Assembly (NCBI GenBank): GCA_964614375.1
Contig: CAZTLI010000201.1
Location: forward strand, 1-9,244
DNA length: 9,244 bases
DNA from: CAZTLI01 sp964614375
GTDB taxonomy: Bacteria > Chloroflexota > Anaerolineae > Aggregatilineales > Phototrophicaceae
Reading direction: 5' to 3'
Shown here piece after piece: positions 1 through 5,834 of this stretch (position 1 is its first letter; the number at the start of each line of letters is the position of its first letter). A model generated the notes under the pieces. It was not told the origin of the DNA and ran no database searches. It saw only the letters and a program-made list of their open reading frames with translations. The translations under genes were made by a program, and so were the position numbers.

Positions 1-726
1 ATATTGGCGGGCGGTCAACTTTTGGTGCTGCCCGGTGTGGTGTATGTGGGCTATGTGCTGTGGCAAAGGCGCAAACACAACCGCCTGCTGATTTATGGTC
101 TGCCGCTGCTGTGGGCGGTGACGCTTATTGGGCTATATGCGGCACGACTGCCGGCGGATTATCAACATGGTCGTTATATGATTCCGGCGCTGCCCGGTGT
201 GATTGCGATAGGCGCTGCGGGTTTGACAGGGCTGGTCGTGCTGGCGAAAGAGTCGATGATTGGGCGGGTACTCACCCGGACTCTCGCTGGCTCAGCGGCA
301 GCGGCGTTTGTTTGGTTTTTGCTGTTTAATGGGTTACTGGCCTACCGGACAGACGTGCGGATTATTGAAGAGGAAATGGTCGCCAGCGCGTACTGGATAG
401 CCGAGCACATTCCAGTTGATGAAACATTGGCTATCCACGATATTGGGGCGGTGGGCTACTTTGCACCGAGACCGATGCTCGATATTGCAGGACTGGTGAC
501 GCCTGAAGTCATCCCGATTGTGGAAGATGCGGACGCGCTGTGGGCATGGCTCGAAAACAACGGCGCGCGCTATTTGATGGCGTTCCCCGACCAGATTCCC
601 GGTGATAGCATGGATGACCCGCGCCTGTGTTTGAGGTTCAACACCGACGCCCCGACATCACAATCAGTCGGGGGACCGAACATGGCCGTGTATGCGCTGG
701 CATGGGATGGGCAGTGTGACGGGTGA
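1..726 (+). CDS. C-terminal part of a polytopic membrane protein, GT-C/GT39 glycosyltransferase-like (5' truncated by window)
   Basis: The reading frame is open at the left edge and ends at TGA 724-726, so only the last ~241 codons are seen; the TTG at 4 is not a credible start. Counting from that TTG, four hydrophobic segments are visible at about residues 5-20, 28-47, 58-81 and 92-114, followed by a soluble tail of about 125 residues. Two motifs stand out: DYQHGRYMIPALPG (52-65), just before the third segment, and HDIGAVGYFAPRPMLDIAGL (145-164) in the tail. To my knowledge this pattern (HGRY-P loop, then a DIGAxGYF-LDxxGL tail) is common in bacterial dolichyl-phosphate-mannose-mannosyltransferase-like membrane proteins, which move sugars from lipid carriers to acceptors on the outer face of the membrane. 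The catalytic N-terminal loops lie outside the window, so the activity is inferred. It could be a non-catalytic homologue. It is separated from the next gene by 85 bases with regulatory repeats, so it is probably not in that operon. Confidence 0.6.
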   Translation: MLAGGQLLVLPGVVYVGYVLWQRRKHNRLLIYGLPLLWAVTLIGLYAARLPADYQHGRYMIPALPGVIAIGAAGLTGLVVLAKESMIGRVLTRTLAGSAAAAFVWFLLFNGLLAYRTDVRIIEEEMVASAYWIAEHIPVDETLAIHDIGAVGYFAPRPMLDIAGLVTPEVIPIVEDADALWAWLENNGARYLMAFPDQIPGDSMDDPRLCLRFNTDAPTSQSVGGPNMAVYALAWDGQCDG

Positions 727-729
727 TAA

Positions 730-759
730 ATGACAATTCAAATCAGCGCGAATTGTTAT
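730..759. repeat. Inverted repeat between the membrane-protein gene and pspA
   Basis: ACAATTC (733-739) is matched by its reverse complement GAATTGT (750-756). The arms extend outward by one G·T and two A-T pairs to 730 and 759, giving about a 10-base-pair dyad with a 10-base loop. No T-run follows the 3' arm, so it makes a poor intrinsic terminator. An operator or a weak mRNA-end hairpin are the two readings. Its right arm is also part of the direct repeat described separately. Confidence 0.55.
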
Positions 760-792
760 GTCTATTGAAAATCATTTGCCCGAATTGGTATG
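746..792 (+). repeat. Near-identical 15-base direct repeat upstream of pspA (candidate operator)
   Basis: GCGCGAATTGTTATG at 746-760 recurs as GCCCGAATTGGTATG at 778-792, with 13 of 15 bases identical and a 32-base period (about three helical turns). The second copy overlaps the putative promoter of the pspA gene. Two copies on the same face of the helix just upstream of a stress gene suggest a transcription-factor site. The factor is unknown; the response regulator encoded in the same operon is an obvious candidate. Confidence 0.45.
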
Positions 793-805
793 AAAAATGT
801 AAAAT
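765..805 (+). promoter_or_regulatory. Candidate promoter(s) for the pspA-kinase-regulator operon
   Basis: Two overlapping sigma70-like pairs can be drawn. The first is TTGAAA (765-770), 18 bases, TATGAA (789-794). The second is TTGCCC (776-781), 18 bases, TAAAAT (800-805). The second would start RNA at about 812, the A of the ATG, giving a leaderless message. That fits the lack of any purine-rich ribosome-binding site in the 20 bases before the ATG. Neither pair is a perfect consensus. Confidence 0.35.
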
Positions 806-811
806 GATACT

Positions 812-1483
812 ATGAACGAATTATTGCAGAAACTAAACACACTTCTAAAAGCAAATATCAATGCCTTGCGCGGCGAATCGCGGCCTGATATGGCGAAGGC
901 TGATGATTCAGGTCAATTGAGCAAAAATATCGACCGCGAGGTGAAGGCGCTGCGGCGCAAGGTCAAAGACGCCCAGGCCTATGAAGATAAACTTCTCGCC
1001 AGAGTGCAGCAGTTGGCAAGTGAAGTCAAAAAGTGGGACGACGAAGCCGATAAAGCGGTTGCTGCGGGTGATGATGTAGCGGCGCGAATGGCAATCACCA
1101 AAATGCAGGTCGCGCAGCAGCGCCTTGATGTCGCCAATAGCGATATGACCGTGCATCAGCACGCGGCACAAGAATTGATTGAGCAGGTCAATATGCTGGA
1201 AGCGGCGGTGGCAGATGCCAAACATCAGGCCAAACAAGCTGCTGAGGAATCTGAACAGCCACAAGTTGGTGGGACGAGTGTCGGCGATTTCCTGCGAGAA
1301 ACTCGCGACAAAATTAGCGCCGCCATGCAGCAGGTATCAACCGCGGAAGAAACGGTTCAGCAAGATGTTGACTCGTCACTGGAGGTTGAAAGAAGACCGT
1401 CTCGTTCCCTAGAAGATGATTTGTCCGAACGCCGTTTGCGTTTGAGTAGTAAGCCAAAAGATGATAACCAATCAACTGGATAA
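812..1483 (+). CDS. pspA: PspA/IM30-family membrane-stress protein
   Basis: This 223-residue protein is close in length to E. coli PspA (about 222). It opens with an amphipathic stretch containing LLKANINAL (about residues 11-19), which matches the N-terminal helix by which PspA/Vipp1/IM30 proteins bind membranes. Residues ~35-145 are a long charged heptad-rich region without prolines, expected to form the helical hairpin that assembles into ESCRT-III-like rods or rings. The KKWDDEADKAVAAGDDVAARMA segment is a typical PspA turn. The family is known to bind stressed membranes from the cytoplasmic side and limit proton leak. Odd points: the usual D-P-x-K-x-(I/L)-x-x-x-(I/L)-x-E-M segment after the first helix is not recognisable, and the tail (about 175-223) is rich in S, R, D and E. 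No ribosome-binding site is visible before ATG 812. The gene overlaps the downstream kinase start by 23 bases, so the two are probably co-transcribed and translationally coupled. pspF/B/C partners are absent in the window; regulation is more likely by the adjacent two-component pair. Confidence 0.82.
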   Translation: MNELLQKLNTLLKANINALRGESRPDMAKADDSGQLSKNIDREVKALRRKVKDAQAYEDKLLARVQQLASEVKKWDDEADKAVAAGDDVAARMAITKMQVAQQRLDVANSDMTVHQHAAQELIEQVNMLEAAVADAKHQAKQAAEESEQPQVGGTSVGDFLRETRDKISAAMQQVSTAEETVQQDVDSSLEVERRPSRSLEDDLSERRLRLSSKPKDDNQSTG

Positions 1484-4092
1484 ACAACATATCTTGCTGG
1501 TTGCGGGCGATTATGATATTGCGGAACAGGTGAAAGTCGCGCTCACATTACCGCGCTTTGTTTTGCATCATGCTTTTAGCCACCGGGATGCGGTGAACAT
1601 GATGCAGACCGAGCAGGTGGATGTGGTCTTGATCGATTCGGCGATGAAAGATCGCGATTCAGGCGCGGCGACCGTGCCGACATTGGCGTCGATGCGAACC
1701 GGGCAGCGTTTGGTGCTGCTTGCACCAGATGGTATTGCTGAAGAAAATGCGCCGTTCCCGGTGGTGACACAACTGGATGCCAATACCTTGCAGGCGGTTA
1801 TTTCGCAAGTGCTGCGGCGTCCCGTTGGTGCGGATGATCTGGATGAAAACAGCACCTTATCGTTCGACATGGCGGAAGCGACGCAGCAGGTCGAAGAGAT
1901 GAAAATGCTCTTTGCCCTCAGTAAAACACTTACAGAAGTGCTGGATTTGAACGAAGTGCTCCAGCGGGTGGTCGAGGTGGCGCGGCATGTGACCGANNNN
2001 NNNNNNCGATGCTGAAGAAGCGATGCTGCTGATGCCCGATGAGCAGGGCGGTGAATTGTATCTGCGTGCGCGTGTGGGTATTGATTTAGAAGCGGCGCGT
2101 AACTTCCGCATCAAGACCGAGGACACACTCGCAGGCGATGTCTATCACACAGGTAGGCCGATTCTTGTGGGCGCGCAGGGTTTACAAAAGGTAAAGACCG
2201 AATATTTCGTCAACTCCCTGCTCTATGTCCCGATTCTGCTCAAAGGCGTGCCGATTGGGGTGCTTGGTGTCAACAACAAAGAGAAATACGACGTTTTCAC
2301 TGAGCATCATCAAGATGTGCTGTTGAATTTGTCTTCGTATTCGGCGATTGCGATTCAAAATGCGCGCATTCATGAAGAGAGTTTGCAGCGGGCGCGCGAA
2401 CTCGAATCCATCGTTGAAGCCAGCCAGGCGATGAATCGGTCATTGTCGATGGATAAAATCCTGCCGACGATTTGTGAACAGATTGCGCGCGTCTTGCTGG
2501 CGAACTGGACAGAGATTTATGAGTACAATGAGGATGAAACAGCCTTATTGTCCCTTGCGCGTTTTCAACGTACCGCCTGGCGTTACGCCCAGGGGCCGCG
2601 TCTGGTATTGAATAATTTCCGGGAATTGCGCGAGGCGCTGGTCGATAACACCGCCATCTGGATTGACCGGAAGACCGTTGGCAATATGGCCTATCTCGCG
2701 CAAAAAGGCGCTATTGCCAAGTTGTTTGTGCCGATTGGCAGCAAAGATCAACCCATGGGCGCGGCACATCTCTATTATCTGGCTGAACCGCGTCATTTGC
2801 CGACGACAGAAACCGTACACAGTTTGCGTAATCTGGCACTGGAAGCGTTGGTCAGCATTCTCGATTGGTCTGACCCGGAACGCATGCGCCCGACGAATAT
2901 TTTCCGGTTGGTGCGCCAAATCCGTGAGATGTCACAGGCCGATTGGTGCGAGTTGTCGTTGTTGATGGAAAATGGCGAGAGTTTGATAGTCCATGTGAGT
3001 CTGGGGAATGGTGTTTGGACGGATGAAGATCAACCTGTATTTGTCATTGAAGATTACCCGGATTTGCGGCAGGCATTACAGGTGCAGACAGCTATCAATC
3101 AACAGGGCAATAACAAAATGATTTCGGGCGGGGCACGCGCGCTTTTGAACGCGACGCGGGCGCGGGCCGTTCTCGCACTACCCCTGGTGCAACGAGGCCG
3201 AACGCGCGGGATGGTGCTGTCTGCCGACACGTTGAACTACCGCGATTTTGATGAACGGGAGATGAATCTGGCGTTAGCAATTGTCGGGCAGGCGGCGACT
3301 GCGCTCGAAAATGCGGAATTGGTGCATGATTTGGAGCGCAGCCTGCGGGAGTTGCATGATGCACAGGCGCGGCTGGTGCAGACGGCGCGGATGTCGGCTA
3401 TGGGTGAGTTGGCGGCGGTGGTTGCACATCAACTCAATAATCCATTGACGACTATCGTAGTCGATTCGGAACTGCTGTTGATGGATGAAGGTGAAGACTC
3501 CCCAAACTACAAATCACTCCACGCGATTTCGCAGGCAGGCAAGCGCGCAGGCAGTGTCGCACGCCGCCTGCTTTCGATTATTCGTCCCAACGATGTGGAC
3601 GCTTCGACAGAACCGATTGATGTGCTGACGACGATTCGGGATGTGCTATCGTTCCTGGGTTCGCATATTGAACATCATAAGATTCGATTGTCGGTTGAAC
3701 TGCCCGAGGTTACCGTACCCCCTGTCGAGACCGTTCGGGGTCAATTGGAAGACATCTGGATGAACTTGTTGTGGAATGCACAGGATGCGCTAAATGGGCA
3801 GGATAATGCCGAAGTTGGCATTAAGGTGGCCTATATTCCCGGAAGCGATTATATTGATATTGTGGTGTGGGATAATGGGCCGGGTATTCCCAGACACATT
3901 CAGCAAGATGTATTTAACCCATTTTTTACGACCAAACCGCCGGGTGAAGGCACCGGTTTAGGGTTGCACATCAGCCGGCAAGTGGTTGAACGTGCCGGGG
4001 GGCAAATTCGCTTAGACAGTGACGAAGGCAAGGGCGCGCGCTTTTATATTCGACTACCGGTGATGAAGGCCTATGAACCGGAGAATTATTAG
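1461..4092 (+). CDS. Soluble multi-GAF histidine kinase with a degenerate N-terminal receiver (split only by an assembly gap)
   Basis: The frame from ATG 1461 runs to the N-run at 1997 and resumes at 2008 to TAG 4090-4092. If the flanks are joined through their shared CGA, it encodes about 872 residues. Domains in order: a receiver-like fold (~10-120) that keeps Asp59 but has AG for the first acidic pair (residues 15-16), Ala88 for the usual Thr, and Gln104 for the usual Lys; a first, well-conserved GAF (~150-299); a second, divergent GAF (~315-467); a third divergent GAF (~471-612); a coiled coil; a HisKA domain with phospho-acceptor His652 in VVAHQLNNPL; and a HATPase with N-box Asn764/Asn768, DNGPG from Asp800 and GTGLGL from 826. 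There is no signal peptide or membrane segment, so it should sense an internal ligand or a partner such as PspA. The family autophosphorylates on His and passes phosphate to a receiver. The likely partner is the OmpR-type regulator starting 39 bases downstream. The first GAF has NK...F but not the full cyclic-nucleotide NKxnFxxxDE motif, so its ligand is unknown. Confidence 0.88.
1997..2006. other. Assembly gap (10 N) inside the histidine kinase gene
   Basis: Ten N interrupt the first GAF domain and put the two halves of the kinase in different frames. The left flank ends ...GTGACCGA and the right flank begins CGATGCTGAAGAA. Overlapping the shared CGA gives GTG ACC GAT GCT GAA GAA (VTDAEE), in frame and matching the usual GAF start (L/V-T-x-A-D/E-E). 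The gap is therefore best read as a fixed-length placeholder, not as real sequence or a pseudogene. Confidence 0.85.
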
Positions 4093-4118
4093 CCAATGTT
4101 TTGGTGATTGGTTAAGCT

Positions 4119-4124
4119 GGAGGA
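4119..4124 (+). promoter_or_regulatory. Ribosome-binding site that fixes the first response-regulator start
   Basis: GGAGGA lies 7 bases before ATG 4132. An in-frame TTG at 4108 would start upstream of this site and put it inside the coding region, so ATG 4132 is the better start. The receiver fold begins immediately after it (THILAVDDD). Confidence 0.8.
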
Positions 4125-4131
4125 AAATTCC

Positions 4132-4821
4132 ATGACACATATTCTAGCGGTAGATGATGATCCCCAGGTTTTGGGTACACTCGAACGGGTGTTAATTCGC
4201 GAAGAGTTCAGTGTATCGCTGGCGCGCGATGGCAGCGAAGCACTGGATTATCTGGATAATAATGATTTACCCGATCTGGTTATTTTAGACATTATTATGC
4301 CCAATATTGATGGGTTGACGGTCTGTGAGCGATTGCGTCGCGATAAACGTTTTATCTCGCTGCCAATCCTGTTTCTAACCGCGAAGGGCAGCACGGATGA
4401 TGTGGTTGATGGCCTGGATGCGGGTGCAGATGATTACATTGTGAAGCCATTTGAACTCGCGGAATTGCGCGCACGGGTTCACGCGCTCCTGCGACGTGGG
4501 ATGCGAAACAAAACCGGCGATGCGGCGATTGAGATTTCGGGTTTGCGGTTGGATTCGGATACCTACACCGCGATTACGGAAGATACCGAAGTGCAATTGA
4601 CCGCCACAGAACACCGTTTGCTGCGGTTTATGATGGAAAACACGAATCAGGCGCTGTCTTTAGGCCAATTGTTGCAATCGGTATGGGAATATCCACCGGA
4701 TACCGGTGATCCCGATCTGGTGCGCGCTCATATTCGTAATTTGCGGGCGAAAATTGAGACCAAAGGCGGGCGTCGCTTCATCCGTACTATTCACGGGATC
4801 GGCTACATGATTTCGACGTGA
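4132..4821 (+). CDS. OmpR/PhoB-type response regulator (RR1), probable partner of the upstream kinase
   Basis: The protein has 229 residues. The receiver domain (~1-120) is complete: acidic pocket Asp8/Asp9, phospho-acceptor Asp53 in VILDIIMPNIDG, Thr83 and Lys105 in VKPF. A winged-helix DNA-binding domain fills ~133-228, with the recognition helix around DPDLVRAHIRNLRAKIE and the C-terminal wing RFIRTIHGIGYMI. Phosphorylation of Asp53 should favour dimerisation and binding to direct repeats near promoters. The gene follows the kinase by 39 bases with a strong ribosome-binding site, so it is the likely partner and last gene of the pspA-kinase operon. No good terminator follows it; read-through into the next regulator is possible. 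Plausible targets, by inference, are its own operon (repeats at 746-792) and the TTCATAA box just downstream. Confidence 0.92.
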   Translation: MTHILAVDDDPQVLGTLERVLIREEFSVSLARDGSEALDYLDNNDLPDLVILDIIMPNIDGLTVCERLRRDKRFISLPILFLTAKGSTDDVVDGLDAGADDYIVKPFELAELRARVHALLRRGMRNKTGDAAIEISGLRLDSDTYTAITEDTEVQLTATEHRLLRFMMENTNQALSLGQLLQSVWEYPPDTGDPDLVRAHIRNLRAKIETKGGRRFIRTIHGIGYMIST

Positions 4822-4839
4822 GGGTTTCTCTTCACAAAA

Positions 4840-4857
4840 TTCATAAAAAGTTCATAA
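4840..4857 (+). promoter_or_regulatory. Perfect 7+4+7 direct repeat, candidate OmpR-family regulator box
   Basis: TTCATAA at 4840-4846 and again at 4851-4857 are separated by AAAG, an 11-base period. A further partial copy, TTCACAA, starts at 4831. OmpR/PhoB-family dimers bind head-to-tail to such 7-base repeats spaced 4 bases apart (PhoB and actinobacterial PhoP boxes are known examples). The box sits about 43-60 bases upstream of the start predicted from the -10 at 4888, a typical activator position, and that promoter has no good -35. Confidence 0.6.
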
Positions 4858-4878
4858 GGTCGCCATCATTTTCAATCG

Positions 4879-4917
4879 CTATCGGGCTATACTGTTAGAT
4901 ATAGTTTGTAACGATAG
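4879..4917 (+). promoter_or_regulatory. -10 box of the second regulator gene inside a nested inverted repeat
   Basis: TATACT at 4888-4893 is a near-consensus -10 box, placed 32 bases before ATG 4926. The sequence where a -35 is expected (about 4865-4870, ATCATT) is poor, which suggests an activator is required. Outer arms CTATCG (4879-4884) and CGATAG (4912-4917) and inner arms CTATA (4887-4891) and TATAG (4900-4904) form a nested imperfect palindrome over the -10 and the start site. It may be a repressor site or chance in AT-rich DNA. Confidence 0.5.
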
Positions 4918-4925
4918 GGTTGAAG

Positions 4926-5633
4926 ATGCAGACCATCCTAATAGTTGACGATGATGATTCAATTCTGGAAATGGTGTCTCGTTTCCTGACTAAAGAAGGC
5001 TATCTGGTTGAAATCGCCCATACAGCCAGCGAAGCTCTGAATGCGCTAAGCCGCGCAGCGCCCGATTTGTTTATCATTGATGTCTTTCTGCCCGGTTTGA
5101 CCGACGGTATCGGATTGTGCCGTAAATTGCGGACCTATCCACAATTTCATGATACGCCCATCATGTTCCTGACCGGACAAGACAATACCAACAATGCGGT
5201 GGCGGCGTTGAACGCGGGTGGTGATGACTACATCCGTAAGCCGTTTGCAGTGCGTGAATTGGCGGCGCGTGTGCGGGCACATCTGCGGCGGTCACAGGGC
5301 TTTGAAATGGGCGAAATACCGACGATTCGTTTTGCGCCAACCCTTAACAAAGTGTTGTTGAACTCGCGCCCAATTAACCTGACCCGCGTGGAATTCGATC
5401 TGTTATATCATCTGTGCCAGATTCCTGATAAATGGCACACCCCGCGCGACTTACTGGCCCATGTGTGGCAATATCCCAACGGTGTGGGCGATACGGCGCT
5501 GGTACGCAATCACATTCGCAATCTACGCCGTAAATTGGAAGATAATCCAGACCGCCCGACCATTATCCTGTCGCGACATGGGCGCGGTTATGTTGTCCGC
5601 GCGCGGGTTGGCGCGGATGTAGAAACCGCATAG
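4926..5633 (+). CDS. Second OmpR/PhoB-type response regulator (RR2)
   Basis: The protein has 235 residues from ATG 4926, chosen because AGGG (4916-4919) lies 6 bases upstream; a TTG six bases earlier is less well placed. The receiver is intact: Asp8/Asp9, phospho-acceptor Asp52 in FIIDVFLPG, Thr83, Lys105 in RKPF. The winged-helix domain (~133-228) has recognition helix DTALVRNHIRNLRRKLE and wing IILSRHGRGYVV. The helix is very close to that of the preceding regulator (VRxHIRNLRxK), so the two may bind related sites. No kinase lies next to it downstream, so it either shares the upstream kinase or has a partner elsewhere (orphan). It has its own promoter region with an OmpR-type direct repeat, and a strong terminator follows 41 bases after the stop. 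The loop LPGLTDGIG carries one extra residue compared with the usual MPGxDG. Confidence 0.92.
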   Translation: MQTILIVDDDDSILEMVSRFLTKEGYLVEIAHTASEALNALSRAAPDLFIIDVFLPGLTDGIGLCRKLRTYPQFHDTPIMFLTGQDNTNNAVAALNAGGDDYIRKPFAVRELAARVRAHLRRSQGFEMGEIPTIRFAPTLNKVLLNSRPINLTRVEFDLLYHLCQIPDKWHTPRDLLAHVWQYPNGVGDTALVRNHIRNLRRKLEDNPDRPTIILSRHGRGYVVRARVGADVETA

Positions 5634-5673
5634 GTCGTATCCAACCCATCATATCCTTGCATCTTCATTATTG

Positions 5674-5710
5674 CCGGATGTATCCCACGTATCGGGGTGC
5701 ATCCGGTTTT
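5674..5710 (+). terminator. Strong intrinsic terminator after the second response regulator
   Basis: CCGGATG (5674-5680) pairs with CATCCGG (5700-5706). The stem continues inward through TATCCC/GGGGTG (two G·T pairs) to 13 base pairs with a 7-base loop at 5687-5693. TTTT (5707-5710) follows, then a T-rich stretch. This closes the regulatory unit and separates it from the Tad-type genes. An upstream in-frame start for the next gene would fall inside this hairpin and is therefore unlikely. Confidence 0.85.
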
Positions 5711-5723
5711 GTCTTGTCGCTTG

Positions 5724-5751
5724 TTGACAAAACTCTATCATTTCCTAACAG
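5724..5751 (+). promoter_or_regulatory. Candidate promoter for the Tad-type genes
   Basis: TTGACA (5724-5729) is a perfect -35 consensus. TAACAG (5746-5751) is a weaker -10 after a 16-base spacer. It lies directly after the terminator and would give a leader of about 75 bases before ATG 5835. Within that leader, CCTT (5816-5819) can pair with AAGG (5824-5827), which overlaps the ribosome-binding site, but the stem is short. Confidence 0.45.
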
Positions 5752-5760
5752 TGGAGGTGC

Positions 5761-5776
5761 GGTATTATGGTATTAT
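5761..5776 (+). repeat. Tandem 8-base duplication in the leader of the TadE-like gene
   Basis: GGTATTAT occurs twice in direct succession (5761-5768 and 5769-5776). Each copy contains a -10-like TATTAT, but no matching -35 is seen at the right distance. It could be a simple slippage repeat or part of a control site. Confidence 0.5.
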
Positions 5777-5834
5777 CAATTTACCGGAATTGTGTGTAGC
5801 CCATAAACCTTTAAGCCTTTATGAAGGGGTCACA

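Noticed and set aside
4..6. TTG at the left edge as a start codon for the membrane protein
   Set aside because: The frame is open to base 1 and the protein begins in the middle of a hydrophobic segment; the gene is simply cut by the window.
2015..2023. Kinase gene as a pseudogene, or as two separate genes ending at 2015 and starting at 2023
   Set aside because: The apparent frameshift depends only on the N-run; the flanking codons form one GAF domain when joined through the shared CGA.
4108..4131. TTG 4108 as start of the first response regulator
   Set aside because: The strong GGAGGA site at 4119-4124 is correctly spaced for ATG 4132 and would lie inside the coding region if TTG 4108 were used; the extra residues do not fit the receiver start.
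4818..4835. Hairpin GTGAGGG...TTCAC at the end of RR1 as a terminator
   Set aside because: The stem is about 7 base pairs with two G·T pairs and is followed by A-rich, not T-rich, sequence.
5697..5834. N-terminal extension of the TadE-like protein to an upstream start at 5697
   Set aside because: That start lies inside the intrinsic terminator hairpin and upstream of the TTGACA promoter; ATG 5835 has a good ribosome-binding site and gives the standard TadE N-terminus.
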